DNA of 64,000 bases from positions 186,001-250,000 of the forward strand of contig CP064970.1 of NCBI GenBank assembly GCA_016699305.1, given 5' to 3'. Positions 16,670-25,210 of this stretch are shown in pieces. The position numbers and the translations under genes are program-made. The DNA comes from Alphaproteobacteria bacterium (lineage in GTDB: Bacteria > Pseudomonadota > Alphaproteobacteria > GCA-016699305). The notes beneath the pieces were generated by a model that saw only the letters and a list, made by a program, of their open reading frames with translations, was not told the origin of the DNA and did not search any database. Position 1 is the first letter of the stretch. The number at the start of each line of letters is the position of its first letter.

Positions 16670-18901
16670 ATGAAAGCATCATCCGCCGAATCCTTGATCA
16701 TTGAACGTCCGTTTGCCGATTTATTGGGTGAGCGGTACTTGTCTTATGCCTTGTCCACGATCATGTCGCGGTCCTTGCCCGATGTGCGCGATGGGTTAAA
16801 GCCGGTGCATCGGCGTCTGCTATACGCGATGCGTCAGCTGAAAATGTCGCCATCCACGCCGCCGCGTAAATCCGCGCGCGTGGTGGGCGAAGTGATCGGC
16901 CGGTTTCATCCTCATGGCGATGTGGCTGTCTATGATGCTTTGGTGCGTTTGGCCCAGGATTTTAATCTGCGCTATCCGTTGATCGAGGGCCAAGGCAATT
17001 TCGGTACGCTGGACGGCGATAACGCCGCCGCGATGCGCTATACCGAGGCACGTCTAACGGACATTGCCGAGGCGTTGCTGGACGGCATCGACGAGGACAC
17101 GGTGGATTTCCGCGCCACTTATGACGGCGAAACCCAAGAACCCATTGTTATGCCAGCCGCTTTCCCCAATCTGTTGGCCAATGGGTCATCGGGCATCGCC
17201 GTGGGCATGGCCACCAGCATTCCGCCGCATAATGTGGGCGAGATATGCGAGGCGTTGCGTCATTTGATCGCCACGCCCGATGCGGGTTTGGACAAACTGG
17301 CCAAACTGATTCCCGGCCCCGATTTCCCGACAGGCGGCGTCCTGGTCGAGGACCGAGCGGCGATTGTCGAATCCTATCGCACCGGCCATGGCAGCTTCCG
17401 TCTGCGCGCGCGGTGGGAGGTGGAGCAGCTGGCGCGCGGCGCGTGGCAGATCGTAGTGACGGAGATTCCCTGGCAGGTCGCCAAAGGCCGATTGATCGAG
17501 CAATTGGCCGATCATATCACCACACGCAAGCTGCCCTTGCTGGACGATGTGCGCGACGAATCGACCGAAGATGTGCGCCTGATTCTGACACCCAAGAGCC
17601 GCACGGTGGAACCGACGGTTTTGATGGAATCCGTCTTCCGCGCCAGCGATCTGGAATCCCGCATACCCTTTAATATGAACGTCCTGGACGCCCAAGGCGT
17701 GCCGCGCGTGATGGACCTCAAGGAAGTGCTGCGCGCCTTCTTGGACCACCGCATGGAGGTGTTGCAACGCCGTTCACGCCATCGTTTGGCGGCCTTGCGC
17801 GCGCGGTTGGAAATCCTGGCCGGATACCTGATCGTCTATTCGCATCTGGACGAGGTGATCCGTATCATCCGAGAAGAGGACGAACCCAAACAGGCTTTGA
17901 TGCAGCGCTTTCGCCTGACGGAGAATCAGGCCGAGGCGATCTTGGAGATGCGTCTGCGTTCGTTGCGCCGTCTGGAAGAGAAATCTTTGCGCGACGAAAA
18001 GAACCGCTTGGACGCCGAGAGCGCGGATATCGAATCCCTGCTGACGGACGAACCCCGACGCTGGAAAAAACTGGACGCGGAAATCTTGGCTACGTCCGAG
18101 AAATACGGCAAAAAGACCAAGCTAGGCAAACGCCGCACCCAATTGGCCGAGGCTCCGGCTGAAGTCGAGATTCCCGAAGTGATCGAGCGCGAGCCGGTCA
18201 CGGTGTTCTGCTCGGAAAAAGGCTGGATCCGCGCCGCGCGTGGCCATATCGCGGATATCAGCGAGATTAAATACAAAGAAGGCGACGCCGCGCGTTTCGC
18301 GCTGACTTGTGAGACGCCCGACAAACTGCTGTTGCTGGCCAGCGATGGACGCCTCTATACGCTGGCTGTGGACAAGCTGCCGCGCGGCCGTGGCCTTGGC
18401 GAGCCGGTGCGCCTGATGATCGACATGGCGCCTGATGTCGATATCACCGCCTTGATTCGTCATGAGCCGGGCGGAAAATTGCTGGCCGCCAGCAGCGACG
18501 GGCGCGGATTCCTGGTGCCTGCCGATGATGTGTTGGCGCAAACCCGTGTGGGCAAGCAGGTGATGAATCTGGCCGATGGCGCGCGTGCTTTGTGGCTTAT
18601 TCCCGCCCGGGGCGATCAAGTCGCGGTCCTTGGCACCAACCGCAAGATGGCGATTTTTCCTTTGGCGGACTTGCCGGAAATGGCGCGTGGCCGAGGCGTC
18701 ATGCTGCAAAAATACGCGCCGGGCGGCGGCATGCGCGATCTGATCGTCTTTGCCCTTGATAAGGGCTTACCCATCCCCGGCAAAGCCGATGCGCGCGAAA
18801 CCAAACTGCACCTATGGCAAGGCGCCCGCGCCGCCACCGGCCACCTAGCCCCGCCCGCCATCGCCCGCAGCGGCTTTGGAGTGCCGGGGGAAAAGGGTTA
18901 G
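16670..18901 (+). CDS. parC: DNA topoisomerase IV subunit A
   Basis: Type IIA topoisomerase A subunit (743 residues) that decatenates chromosomes with ParE. The N-terminal motif LPDVRDGLKPVHRRLLYAM, the quinolone-region segment (SARVVGEVIGRFHPHGD) and the catalytic Tyr in AMRYTEARLT are present. The C-terminal beta-pinwheel (from about residue 500) is of the ParC type and lacks the GyrA box. The ATG at 16670 has a weak ribosome site. It is convergent with the pseudouridine synthase, four bases between stops. Confidence 0.95.
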   Translation: MKASSAESLIIERPFADLLGERYLSYALSTIMSRSLPDVRDGLKPVHRRLLYAMRQLKMSPSTPPRKSARVVGEVIGRFHPHGDVAVYDALVRLAQDFNLRYPLIEGQGNFGTLDGDNAAAMRYTEARLTDIAEALLDGIDEDTVDFRATYDGETQEPIVMPAAFPNLLANGSSGIAVGMATSIPPHNVGEICEALRHLIATPDAGLDKLAKLIPGPDFPTGGVLVEDRAAIVESYRTGHGSFRLRARWEVEQLARGAWQIVVTEIPWQVAKGRLIEQLADHITTRKLPLLDDVRDESTEDVRLILTPKSRTVEPTVLMESVFRASDLESRIPFNMNVLDAQGVPRVMDLKEVLRAFLDHRMEVLQRRSRHRLAALRARLEILAGYLIVYSHLDEVIRIIREEDEPKQALMQRFRLTENQAEAILEMRLRSLRRLEEKSLRDEKNRLDAESADIESLLTDEPRRWKKLDAEILATSEKYGKKTKLGKRRTQLAEAPAEVEIPEVIEREPVTVFCSEKGWIRAARGHIADISEIKYKEGDAARFALTCETPDKLLLLASDGRLYTLAVDKLPRGRGLGEPVRLMIDMAPDVDITALIRHEPGGKLLAASSDGRGFLVPADDVLAQTRVGKQVMNLADGARALWLIPARGDQVAVLGTNRKMAIFPLADLPEMARGRGVMLQKYAPGGGMRDLIVFALDKGLPIPGKADARETKLHLWQGARAATGHLAPPAIARSGFGVPGEKG

Positions 18902-18905
18902 CCCA

Positions 18906-19880
18906 TTACTTCGGGAACATCCGGCATGACGGATCGAAGGGGGGCTCAGGTTCGTCCGTGGGGGGTGTTAGGCCCAGTTGGGTCAGCATCAGGCTGAAGG
19001 GGTCGGGCAGGGGGGCTTGGATGTCCAGCTTGCCGCCGCGCGGATGAGGAAGGACCAGGCGGCGGGCATGTAGGAACATGCTCTTTTCCTTTTGATCGGG
19101 GCGGCCATACATCAAGTCGCCCAGAACCGGAGCCTTCATAAAGCGCAGATGCGCGCGCAATTGATGGGTGCGCCCGGTTTGCGGCCACAGACTGACCAGG
19201 GCGGTCTTTTCCGTCGAATCCAAAACGCGATAGAGGGTGCGGGCGGATTGGGCCTGTTCCAGGTCCTTGCCGCGCGCGATCATCATCACCTTGCCTTTGC
19301 GGAACAGGAATTGGTCGATCAGGCCGGAATCAGGTTGCGGCACGCCGCGTGTGATGGCCCAATAGGCTTTATGCGCTTCGCGTCCGCGAAAGGCGCTGGC
19401 CAGTTTGTCGGCGGCAAAGGGATTCAGGGCGATCAATAAGACTCCGCTGGTCTCACGATCCAGCCGATGGACCAAATGCACCGGTTGGCCCAATAAGGCG
19501 GCCATCACTCGATCCAGCGAGGTGGTCTGCCCTGTTCCGCCTTGCACGGCAAGTCCGGCGGGCTTGTTCAGGGCCAGCAGGTCGTCGTCTTGAAACAAGA
19601 TGCGTTCGCGCAAGTCCTGAGCCAAACGCGGCGGCAAAGACATGCGCGCTTTGTCGGCCACCGAGGAAGACTCGTCGCTGAGAAAGGGCGGCAAGCGCAC
19701 GATCTGGCCCGCCTGCAGGCGTTCCCCCGATTTCACGCGGCGGCTATCGACGCGGATTTGCCCCTCGCGCAGCAGGCGCAGCAGCCATATCTGTGTCAGT
19801 TCGGGCACATGACGCTTTAACCAGCGGTCCAATCGGACGCCGGTCTCATCTTCGGTGACGGTCAGCTTTCGTACAGGCAT
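18906..19880 (-). CDS. RluC/RluD-type 23S rRNA pseudouridine synthase
   Basis: A 324-residue pseudouridine synthase. An N-terminal S4-like RNA-binding domain (VRLDRWLKRHVPELTQIWLLRLLREGQIRVDSRRV) precedes the catalytic motif HRLDRETSGVLLIA, with the nucleophilic Asp, and the later GRTHQLRAHL. It is most like RluC (modifying positions 955, 2504 and 2580 in E. coli numbering), but RluA/RluD cannot be excluded by eye. The start codon lies only 23 bp from the divergent small gene at 19904. Confidence 0.9.
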   Translation of the reverse strand: MPVRKLTVTEDETGVRLDRWLKRHVPELTQIWLLRLLREGQIRVDSRRVKSGERLQAGQIVRLPPFLSDESSSVADKARMSLPPRLAQDLRERILFQDDDLLALNKPAGLAVQGGTGQTTSLDRVMAALLGQPVHLVHRLDRETSGVLLIALNPFAADKLASAFRGREAHKAYWAITRGVPQPDSGLIDQFLFRKGKVMMIARGKDLEQAQSARTLYRVLDSTEKTALVSLWPQTGRTHQLRAHLRFMKAPVLGDLMYGRPDQKEKSMFLHARRLVLPHPRGGKLDIQAPLPDPFSLMLTQLGLTPPTDEPEPPFDPSCRMFPK

Positions 19881-19903
19881 GGGGATAGGGTATACAAGGT
19901 TTT

Positions 19904-20080
19904 ATGACGAATGAGAAAGTTTCACGAACTGCCCAAACACCGGCCAAAACCGCCCAAGCTCAACGACAAGCTAAGTTGGCCTCTGCCTTGCGTTCCAATC
20001 TGCATAAGCGTAAGGCTCAATCGGCCATCCAGGCCTCTGGCGCGACCTTGTCCAAGCTTGACGCGCCCCGGGAAAAGTGA
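19904..20080 (+). CDS. Small basic protein typical of alphaproteobacteria (58 aa)
   Basis: A short frame coding for MTNEKVSRTAQ...RQAKLASALRSNLHKRKAQ...LDAPREK. The central RQAKLASALRSNLHKRKAQ pattern, a basic helix, recurs in many small alphaproteobacterial proteins of unknown function, from memory of that family. AAGG precedes the ATG by four bases. It starts 23 bp from the divergent pseudouridine synthase gene and ends 39 bp before the dCTP deaminase gene, so it may be the first gene of the dcd operon. A DNA- or RNA-binding role is a guess from charge alone. Confidence 0.7.
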   Translation: MTNEKVSRTAQTPAKTAQAQRQAKLASALRSNLHKRKAQSAIQASGATLSKLDAPREK

Positions 20081-20119
20081 GCAAATCCCAAACGAATTGA
20101 CCGCGTACACGGGGCGAAA

Positions 20120-20731
20120 ATGAGACTTTCCGATGTCGATATAAAACGACTCATGGAATCGGGTGAGGTTGTGGTCACACCCAGGCCCGGGGATAACTAT
20201 CTAGGCTCGGTGTCGTTGGACTTGCAGCTGGGATCGCATTTCCGAGTCTTCGTGCCGGGCCGCGCGTCCGGCGTCGATCTGATGCCTTTGGACGGGCGTA
20301 AGCCGACCGACGAGGTGGCGGATCTGATGGACGATGTCCATATCACCGCCAATGACATTTTCTATTTGCATCCGGGCGATTTTGCCTTGGGCGTCACTTT
20401 GCAGCGTGTGAAATTGCCCACGAATATCGTGGGGCGTTTGGACGGTCGCAGCAGTTTGGCGCGGTTGGGGCTGATGGTTCATGCGACGGCGCACACCATC
20501 GATCCCGGTTGGGACGGCAATATCGTGTTGGAATTCTTTAATTGCGGTCGTCTGCCTTTGGGATTGCGCCCTGGCATGCGGATTTGCGCCCTCAGTTTCG
20601 AAGAGCTGAAAACCGCCACCTCCAAGCCTTATGTCTCGCGCGAGGACGCCAAATATCGGCAACAGGAATTGCCCTTGGCCAGCCGCATCGGCATGGACGA
20701 GGCCTGTAAGAAGCAATCGGAGGCCGCATGA
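20120..20731 (+). CDS. dcd: dCTP deaminase
   Basis: Converts dCTP to dUTP, feeding dUMP synthesis. The 203-residue length and the motifs PGDNYLGSVSLDLQLGSHF, GRSSLARLGLMVHATAHTIDPGW and VLEFFNCGRLPLGLRPGMRI (the active site with Glu and Arg/Ser contacts) are those of the trimeric Dcd family. Its stop overlaps the next start as ATGA. The gene is followed directly by a thymidylate-synthase-like gene, a HAD phosphatase and a ParB/Srx-type gene, which suggests a common pyrimidine nucleotide pathway. Confidence 0.95.
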   Translation: MRLSDVDIKRLMESGEVVVTPRPGDNYLGSVSLDLQLGSHFRVFVPGRASGVDLMPLDGRKPTDEVADLMDDVHITANDIFYLHPGDFALGVTLQRVKLPTNIVGRLDGRSSLARLGLMVHATAHTIDPGWDGNIVLEFFNCGRLPLGLRPGMRICALSFEELKTATSKPYVSREDAKYRQQELPLASRIGMDEACKKQSEAA

Positions 20732-22245
20732 GCGCGCCTTTATCGTTTGAGCCGCTTTACTACAAAGAACGCCTGAATCTTATTAATCCCACAGGCGATG
20801 TCGGCGTCGCCACCTTGTGGACGCCTGTGAACACCGCCGTGGACTATATGAAGAATCTGGGCATTGATCTGGGGCCTGAAACATCGCGCATTGCCGTAGT
20901 CGCCAATTTATACGGCGATGGCTTGGCCCAAATGATTCGCAATCTGCTGTGGAATCCGCAAATCCGCCATCTGCTGATATTCGGCCAGCCCTTGACCGAG
21001 GCGGGGGCCGAGTTAGAGAATTTGCTGACCCTGGGCGCGGAGCCGGTCGAGGATATGGGGCAAAAACGCTTGTTGATTCGTGGCACCGATCGCAAGCTGG
21101 ATTCCCATTTCGATCCCAGCCTGCTGCAGGGATATTATAAGATCAAGCGTTACGGTAAGCCCTCTTTGCCGGAAACCAAGCAAGGCGTGGGCACGTTCTT
21201 TAGCGACTTACCGCCTCCGGTTCCCGCCGCGCGTGATCGTATCGAGGCCCCCTTGCCGCAATTCAAGCCTAATTTCTTTCCATCCGAAGCGCGCAGCCAT
21301 ACCATCACGCGCCGTCGTCCCTTGGATGCTTGGGAAGAAGTGGTATGCCGCATCATGCGCTTTGGCGTGCCTTCGGTGGCGGGTGTCACCAAGCAACGCT
21401 TGGAGCTGCAAAACTTGAAGGTCGTCATCACCGAGCCTGTCGAAGACCGCGACGAGGATTTGCGGCCCTATGGATATTCGCGCGAGAAATTCGCCCGCTA
21501 TCAGCAAGAATTCTTGTGCGGCGATGTGCCCGAGGATGTGCAGTACACCTATGGCAGCCGTATGCGCGGGGGGTGGCCCGGTCTAGATGGACGTACTGAT
21601 GATGCCGTGACATTCATTGCAAACAAACTGGCCGAATCTCCCTCCGAGCGCAGCGCTTTTATCTCTATCTGGCATACCCCTGAAGATTTATTCGCTCCCG
21701 AGGAACGCAGCCGTCCTTGTTTGGCCAGTCTGTTCTTTCGTGTGTTCCAGGGGCATCTGACTCTGAACGCGACTTTCCGACTGCATAATGTGATGAGCGC
21801 GTGGCTGATGAACGTCTATGGTCTGATTGCCTTGCAGCGCGAGGTGGCTGAGAAAGCGGGTGGATTGCCCATCGGTCCCATCACCGTGGTCAGCCAATCC
21901 ATTTCCATTGATCCCGACTCCCAAGACCGCTTTGCCGTGGCGCAACAGATACTGGCCAATAAGATCGATGATCTGGAACTTGACCGCGAAACCGGCAAAC
22001 GTATCCTGCGCGAAGATCCCAACGGATATTTTACCTTTACGACGGACAACGAGACGAGCGAGATCGTCGTGGATCTCAAAATGGGCGGCGAGACGCTGCA
22101 ACGCTATCGCGGGAAGACGGCGGAGTCGGTGGAGAATCAAATATCCCGCGATAACGCCATTTCAGATATCGGCCATGCGCTGTATGTCGGGCGGCAATTG
22201 GCGATCATGGAACAGAGGCTGAAAAAAGGGCAGGCTGAATCGTGA
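20728..22245 (+). CDS. Thymidylate-synthase-like protein with MtrA/DUF4346-like N-terminal domain
   Basis: A 505-residue two-domain protein. Residues about 20-110 (DVGVATLWTPVNTAVDYMKNLG...WNPQIRHLLIFGQPLTEAG) resemble the MtrA-like/DUF4346 domain found in archaeal-type proteins. Residues about 290-400 match the thymidylate synthase/dCMP hydroxymethylase fold: the nucleophile Cys331 in RPCLASLFFRVFQ, then FRLHNVMSAWLMNVYGLIAL, and GPITVVSQSISID. Aligned by eye to classical ThyA, the Asn that reads the pyrimidine is kept (MNVYG), but the Asp of the RSCD motif is Asn (RLHN). Genuine dTMP synthase or a nucleotide hydroxymethylase are both possible. GGAGG lies four bases before the ATG. Confidence 0.8.
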   Translation: MSAPLSFEPLYYKERLNLINPTGDVGVATLWTPVNTAVDYMKNLGIDLGPETSRIAVVANLYGDGLAQMIRNLLWNPQIRHLLIFGQPLTEAGAELENLLTLGAEPVEDMGQKRLLIRGTDRKLDSHFDPSLLQGYYKIKRYGKPSLPETKQGVGTFFSDLPPPVPAARDRIEAPLPQFKPNFFPSEARSHTITRRRPLDAWEEVVCRIMRFGVPSVAGVTKQRLELQNLKVVITEPVEDRDEDLRPYGYSREKFARYQQEFLCGDVPEDVQYTYGSRMRGGWPGLDGRTDDAVTFIANKLAESPSERSAFISIWHTPEDLFAPEERSRPCLASLFFRVFQGHLTLNATFRLHNVMSAWLMNVYGLIALQREVAEKAGGLPIGPITVVSQSISIDPDSQDRFAVAQQILANKIDDLELDRETGKRILREDPNGYFTFTTDNETSEIVVDLKMGGETLQRYRGKTAESVENQISRDNAISDIGHALYVGRQLAIMEQRLKKGQAES

Positions 22246-22943
22246 CCACCCCGCCTATGATCTTCTTTGATATCGGCATGACGCTGATGCAAGGGCCTAT
22301 TTCTGCCGCGCCTTCTAATCCTTTGGCCGAGAAGCTAGGTTTGAGCGCTGCTGCCCAAAAAGACCTGCGTCATCAGATGATGGTGACTCCGTTACTATCT
22401 TACGAGGCTCTGGCGCAATTTCTGGCCGATCGTTATGTGGTGCCCTTGCCCGCCGCCTTGGAAGCTTCCGAGCATGTTTGGAAATCTCAAGCGGGGGATG
22501 ATGTCCAGCCTATACCCGGCGCGAGGGAATTGTTGCAGGACTTTAGGAATGCCGGGATGCGCGTGGGGTTCATCTCGACGATCTGGTTTCCTTATGCCCA
22601 AAGTTTTGATCGACTGTTTGGTGATTTGGCTGAAAGCGAATACCGCTTTATGTCCTATCTGCTGGGGCGTGAAAAGCCGGATCCCAGTATTTTTCAAGAC
22701 GCCGCACGCGCGGCGGGATGTGAGCCTTCGTCATGCCTAATGATTGGCGATTCCTATGACAGCGATATCCGACCGGCCATCAATTTAGGCTGGAAGACGA
22801 TTTGGCTGTTGCATCGGGCCGATAAAGAAGCCGCCTTTGTCAATGCGGTGTCAGCAGGAACTGCACCCAAACCAAGCCTTACCATCGATTCGATCACTAA
22901 GCTTGACGTGAAACGGTGCCTTGATATCTTGTCGCTATCCTAA
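22242..22943 (+). CDS. HAD-superfamily hydrolase (probable nucleotide/sugar phosphatase)
   Basis: A 233-residue haloacid dehalogenase fold. Motif I is FFDIGMTL (nucleophile Asp10, with Gly where the second Asp is usual), motif II is the Ser/Thr-type GFIST, the Lys is in GREKPDP and motif IV is MIGDSYDSDIRPA. The helical cap (residues 20-90) places it with subclass I phosphatases. Its GTG start overlaps the preceding stop (GTGA), so it is translationally coupled to the thymidylate-synthase-like gene. The missing second Asp may lower phosphatase turnover. The substrate could be the nucleotide made by its neighbour. Confidence 0.8.
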   Translation: MTTPPMIFFDIGMTLMQGPISAAPSNPLAEKLGLSAAAQKDLRHQMMVTPLLSYEALAQFLADRYVVPLPAALEASEHVWKSQAGDDVQPIPGARELLQDFRNAGMRVGFISTIWFPYAQSFDRLFGDLAESEYRFMSYLLGREKPDPSIFQDAARAAGCEPSSCLMIGDSYDSDIRPAINLGWKTIWLLHRADKEAAFVNAVSAGTAPKPSLTIDSITKLDVKRCLDILSLS

Positions 22944-22954
22944 AGGAGACGACC

Positions 22955-23578
22955 ATGAAATTGCTGCGCTGGGAGATGATGTCTGCGGAAGAAACGCTGG
23001 ACCGTTTGGCCCAGACTCGTTTGCGCGGACATGGACAGAAGCTGATCTACGAAAAGGCGCGGCTTTCATTGATCCAGCAGGTCGATACGGATCGCCTGGT
23101 TCCTGCTCAGCGTTATCTGTGGAAGCGGGATTTGGACAATGCCATGGCCATGCAACGCCTGTTCGCGCAACAGGGCTTAGACGTGTTTGCCTTGGAAGGC
23201 GCCGTCATGTTCTGGATCGAACGCGACGGCGAAGAGGAAGGCCCCATTCCCATGACGCCGCCCATCGTGGAAGAGTCGATTGAGGCAGACGGCCAGAAAA
23301 TCTGGCTGATCAATGACGGCATGCACCGCATCGCCGCCGCGCGTTCCTTGGGCCAAAAGATCAATGTGGTCTTGGCCGAGAACGTCCCCACCGAATACCC
23401 CTATTACGCCTTCCCGGCTCCGGGTGGCTGGCAGGATGTGCAGACCTATGATGTGCGTCCCGAGGGCGCGACGAAAAAGCTTTATCGCTTCCCCGAGACC
23501 TATAAAGACCTCTTCCGCGATTTTAACGATGTCTTTCCCGGCATGCAAAAAGACCGCCGTCAGGCCGAGGCGGCGTAA
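22955..23578 (+). CDS. ParB/sulfiredoxin-fold protein, paralog 1
   Basis: A 207-residue protein with the ParB/Srx signature INDGMHRIAAARSLGQKINVVL (Asp121-Arg125), followed by a conserved block NVPTEYPYYAFPAPGGWQDVQTYDVRP and FNDVFPGMQKDRR. Members of this fold include ParB CTPases, sulfiredoxin and the SerK serine kinase; this protein lacks the ParB helix-turn-helix domain, so chromosome partitioning is unlikely. AAAGGAG lies six bases before the ATG, and it follows the HAD gene by 11 bp. A paralog at 62628 shares the DGMHR core and the tail. Small-molecule kinase or nucleotide-binding activity is inference. Confidence 0.75.
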   Translation: MKLLRWEMMSAEETLDRLAQTRLRGHGQKLIYEKARLSLIQQVDTDRLVPAQRYLWKRDLDNAMAMQRLFAQQGLDVFALEGAVMFWIERDGEEEGPIPMTPPIVEESIEADGQKIWLINDGMHRIAAARSLGQKINVVLAENVPTEYPYYAFPAPGGWQDVQTYDVRPEGATKKLYRFPETYKDLFRDFNDVFPGMQKDRRQAEAA

Positions 23579-24477
23579 GCCTCTCTTGCCGAGATATGTG
23601 CCGGCTGCCGGGTTCCCACATAGAACCATTCCTCGCCCAGCGGACAATCGTGCCGAGGGAGAAGGATGTAACCGTCTTGCTGGGCTGTGACGGGAGTTCC
23701 GTCGGCACGGATGGCTAATATGTCTCCTGCTTTGACGGAATCAGCGTGTTTCCAGTCCTTCGCCAGTTCGCCGCCATCTGTGCGCCAATAGACATGTTCC
23801 AGTCTGATGCGCAGCCGGGCAGGACGGGGCGGGACCTTTCTTACTGACGACAGCAGGCCAGCGTGAGACATAGCGCGCAAGATGGCGGTCATGGCGACTT
23901 GTACAGATGCGGGGTCTTTGTGCCAGCCGCATTCCAAAGTGACGGCGGTTGCCCCATATTGACGCGCATATTCCGTGGTGCCGATAGATGTGCGGTCATC
24001 AGTCTCGGCCACCTTACCCAGCAAACGGGCATAGGCATCGCTCCAACCATAAATTTCGGTCTCTTGTCCAAGGGCCGCTCGATAGGCGTCTTCTCGCTGG
24101 GATGGCGGACCGGCAAAGAGAAAGGCCGGCCCTTTCGAGTGATAGGAGTGCAAATCCAATAGGAAATCGCATGATTCCAGCACCGGACACAGGATATTCC
24201 CCAAGTAATCCTCGTACAGAACAGGCCGTGCGCGGCGGCGCAGGTCGCGATTGAGATTACGGTCGATATATCGCACGCCCCTCTCATAAGCCAAGGGATT
24301 GGCCACCGGCACGAAGGTCACCGCGCCGCGTGCAAGGGTGATGTCCTTACGGATCAAGCTGTCCACGATGGTGCGGATGGCCGCCGTGCCGCAGGTCTCG
24401 TTGCCATGGACGGCCCCCAGCACCACCATATGAGGGCCAGGCTGTATCGCTGCGAAACGTAGGATTTCTATGGTCAT
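23560..24477 (-). CDS. Succinylglutamate desuccinylase/aspartoacylase-family zinc hydrolase
   Basis: A 305-residue M14-like deacylase. The zinc ligands are in VLGAVHGNETCG (HxxE) and LDLHSYHS, and the catalytic Glu lies in VTLECGWH. An Asn/Arg pair in RYIDRNLNRDLRRR binds the substrate carboxylate. The C-terminal domain (from about residue 220) is a beta domain typical of aspartoacylase-like proteins. AAAGGA six bases upstream supports the start at 24477. It overlaps the ParB/Srx gene by 19 bp tail to tail and forms a pair with the GNAT gene (12 bp apart). The substrate is an N-acyl amino acid, identity unknown. Confidence 0.85.
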   Translation of the reverse strand: MTIEILRFAAIQPGPHMVVLGAVHGNETCGTAAIRTIVDSLIRKDITLARGAVTFVPVANPLAYERGVRYIDRNLNRDLRRRARPVLYEDYLGNILCPVLESCDFLLDLHSYHSKGPAFLFAGPPSQREDAYRAALGQETEIYGWSDAYARLLGKVAETDDRTSIGTTEYARQYGATAVTLECGWHKDPASVQVAMTAILRAMSHAGLLSSVRKVPPRPARLRIRLEHVYWRTDGGELAKDWKHADSVKAGDILAIRADGTPVTAQQDGYILLPRHDCPLGEEWFYVGTRQPAHISAREAYAASA

Positions 24478-24488
24478 GGGGGATCCTT

Positions 24489-25106
24489 TCAGGCAACCGA
24501 GTAGGACGGAATAAATGGGATAGGGGCGTGACATCTCGATGCCGCCATCACCGGCTCAACATTCATTCCCAATAACCGACAGGGCACCACAAAAGTGATG
24601 CCGTTGCGGGTGTTGTATTCGGTTCGCTCGGCCATGACATGCGCGCCCATGGCCGTATAGAAGGCCTGTGTTCCCGGCTTGTCGCGCAAGGCATTGATGA
24701 CCATGCCGTTATACCCCAGGCGACAAAGCTCGGTCGCTGCCCGGGCGAAAAGCTGGCGGCCGATGCCTTGGCGCTTTTTTGTGGGGTCGGGATACAGCCA
24801 ATGCAGCTCGCCACAGATGGCTGCGGGCAAGTTTGTGCGGATCTCGGGATAATCGTCTGCGCGTCCCACCATGAAAAAACCGACAAGCTGACAGCCTTCT
24901 TGAGCCTTCATCATGCAGGAAGGCTCATAGTGCCCGGCTAAAAATTTTGTGATGGCCTTGTCGAAATAGCCTTCGGCCATAGCCTGCGTGATATAGCCCG
25001 GGATCAGGGCTTCATCTTCGGCCAGCCGCGCCTTGGCGAATAGTTCCGCTAGGGCGGGTTGGTCTCGGTATGTCACGGGAGTTAGATGCACATTGTTCAT
25101 CATCAT
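24489..25106 (-). CDS. GNAT-family N-acetyltransferase
   Basis: A 205-residue GNAT protein. The acetyl-CoA loop is in KKRQGIGRQLFARAATEL (R-x2-G-x-G/A type) and LGYNGMVINALRDKPGTQAFYTAMGAHVMAERTEY forms the last strands. The first of three consecutive ATGs (25106, 25103, 25100) is likely the start, with GGAAAG about nine bases before; a longer frame from 25124 is possible. It is upstream of, and in operon with, the aspartoacylase-like gene. An acylation/deacylation pair on the same amino acid is a plausible reading. Confidence 0.85.
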   Translation of the reverse strand: MMMNNVHLTPVTYRDQPALAELFAKARLAEDEALIPGYITQAMAEGYFDKAITKFLAGHYEPSCMMKAQEGCQLVGFFMVGRADDYPEIRTNLPAAICGELHWLYPDPTKKRQGIGRQLFARAATELCRLGYNGMVINALRDKPGTQAFYTAMGAHVMAERTEYNTRNGITFVVPCRLLGMNVEPVMAASRCHAPIPFIPSYSVA

Positions 25107-25189
25107 ATTTCTGTATCTTTCCATGTAATGAATCTGAAGGCTCTTTTCCTACGTATTATCTAAAATTTCCAATTGTCATTACTCATCCA

Positions 25190-25210
25190 ATGATGCATTT
25201 TATGCATCAT
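25190..25210. promoter_or_regulatory. Perfect palindrome over the LysR start codon, likely operator
   Basis: ATGATGCAT, three T bases, then ATGCATCAT: 9-bp arms, perfect. It holds T-N11-A spacing of the kind that LysR-type regulators bind. It covers the ATG of the regulator (25209) and lies about 80 bp from the divergent acetyltransferase start, so binding could autorepress the regulator and activate or repress the divergent pair. Confidence 0.7.

Noticed and set aside
22955..23578. A chromosome-partition ParB
   Set aside because: There is no ParA partner and no helix-turn-helix domain. Only the DGMHR fold core is shared.
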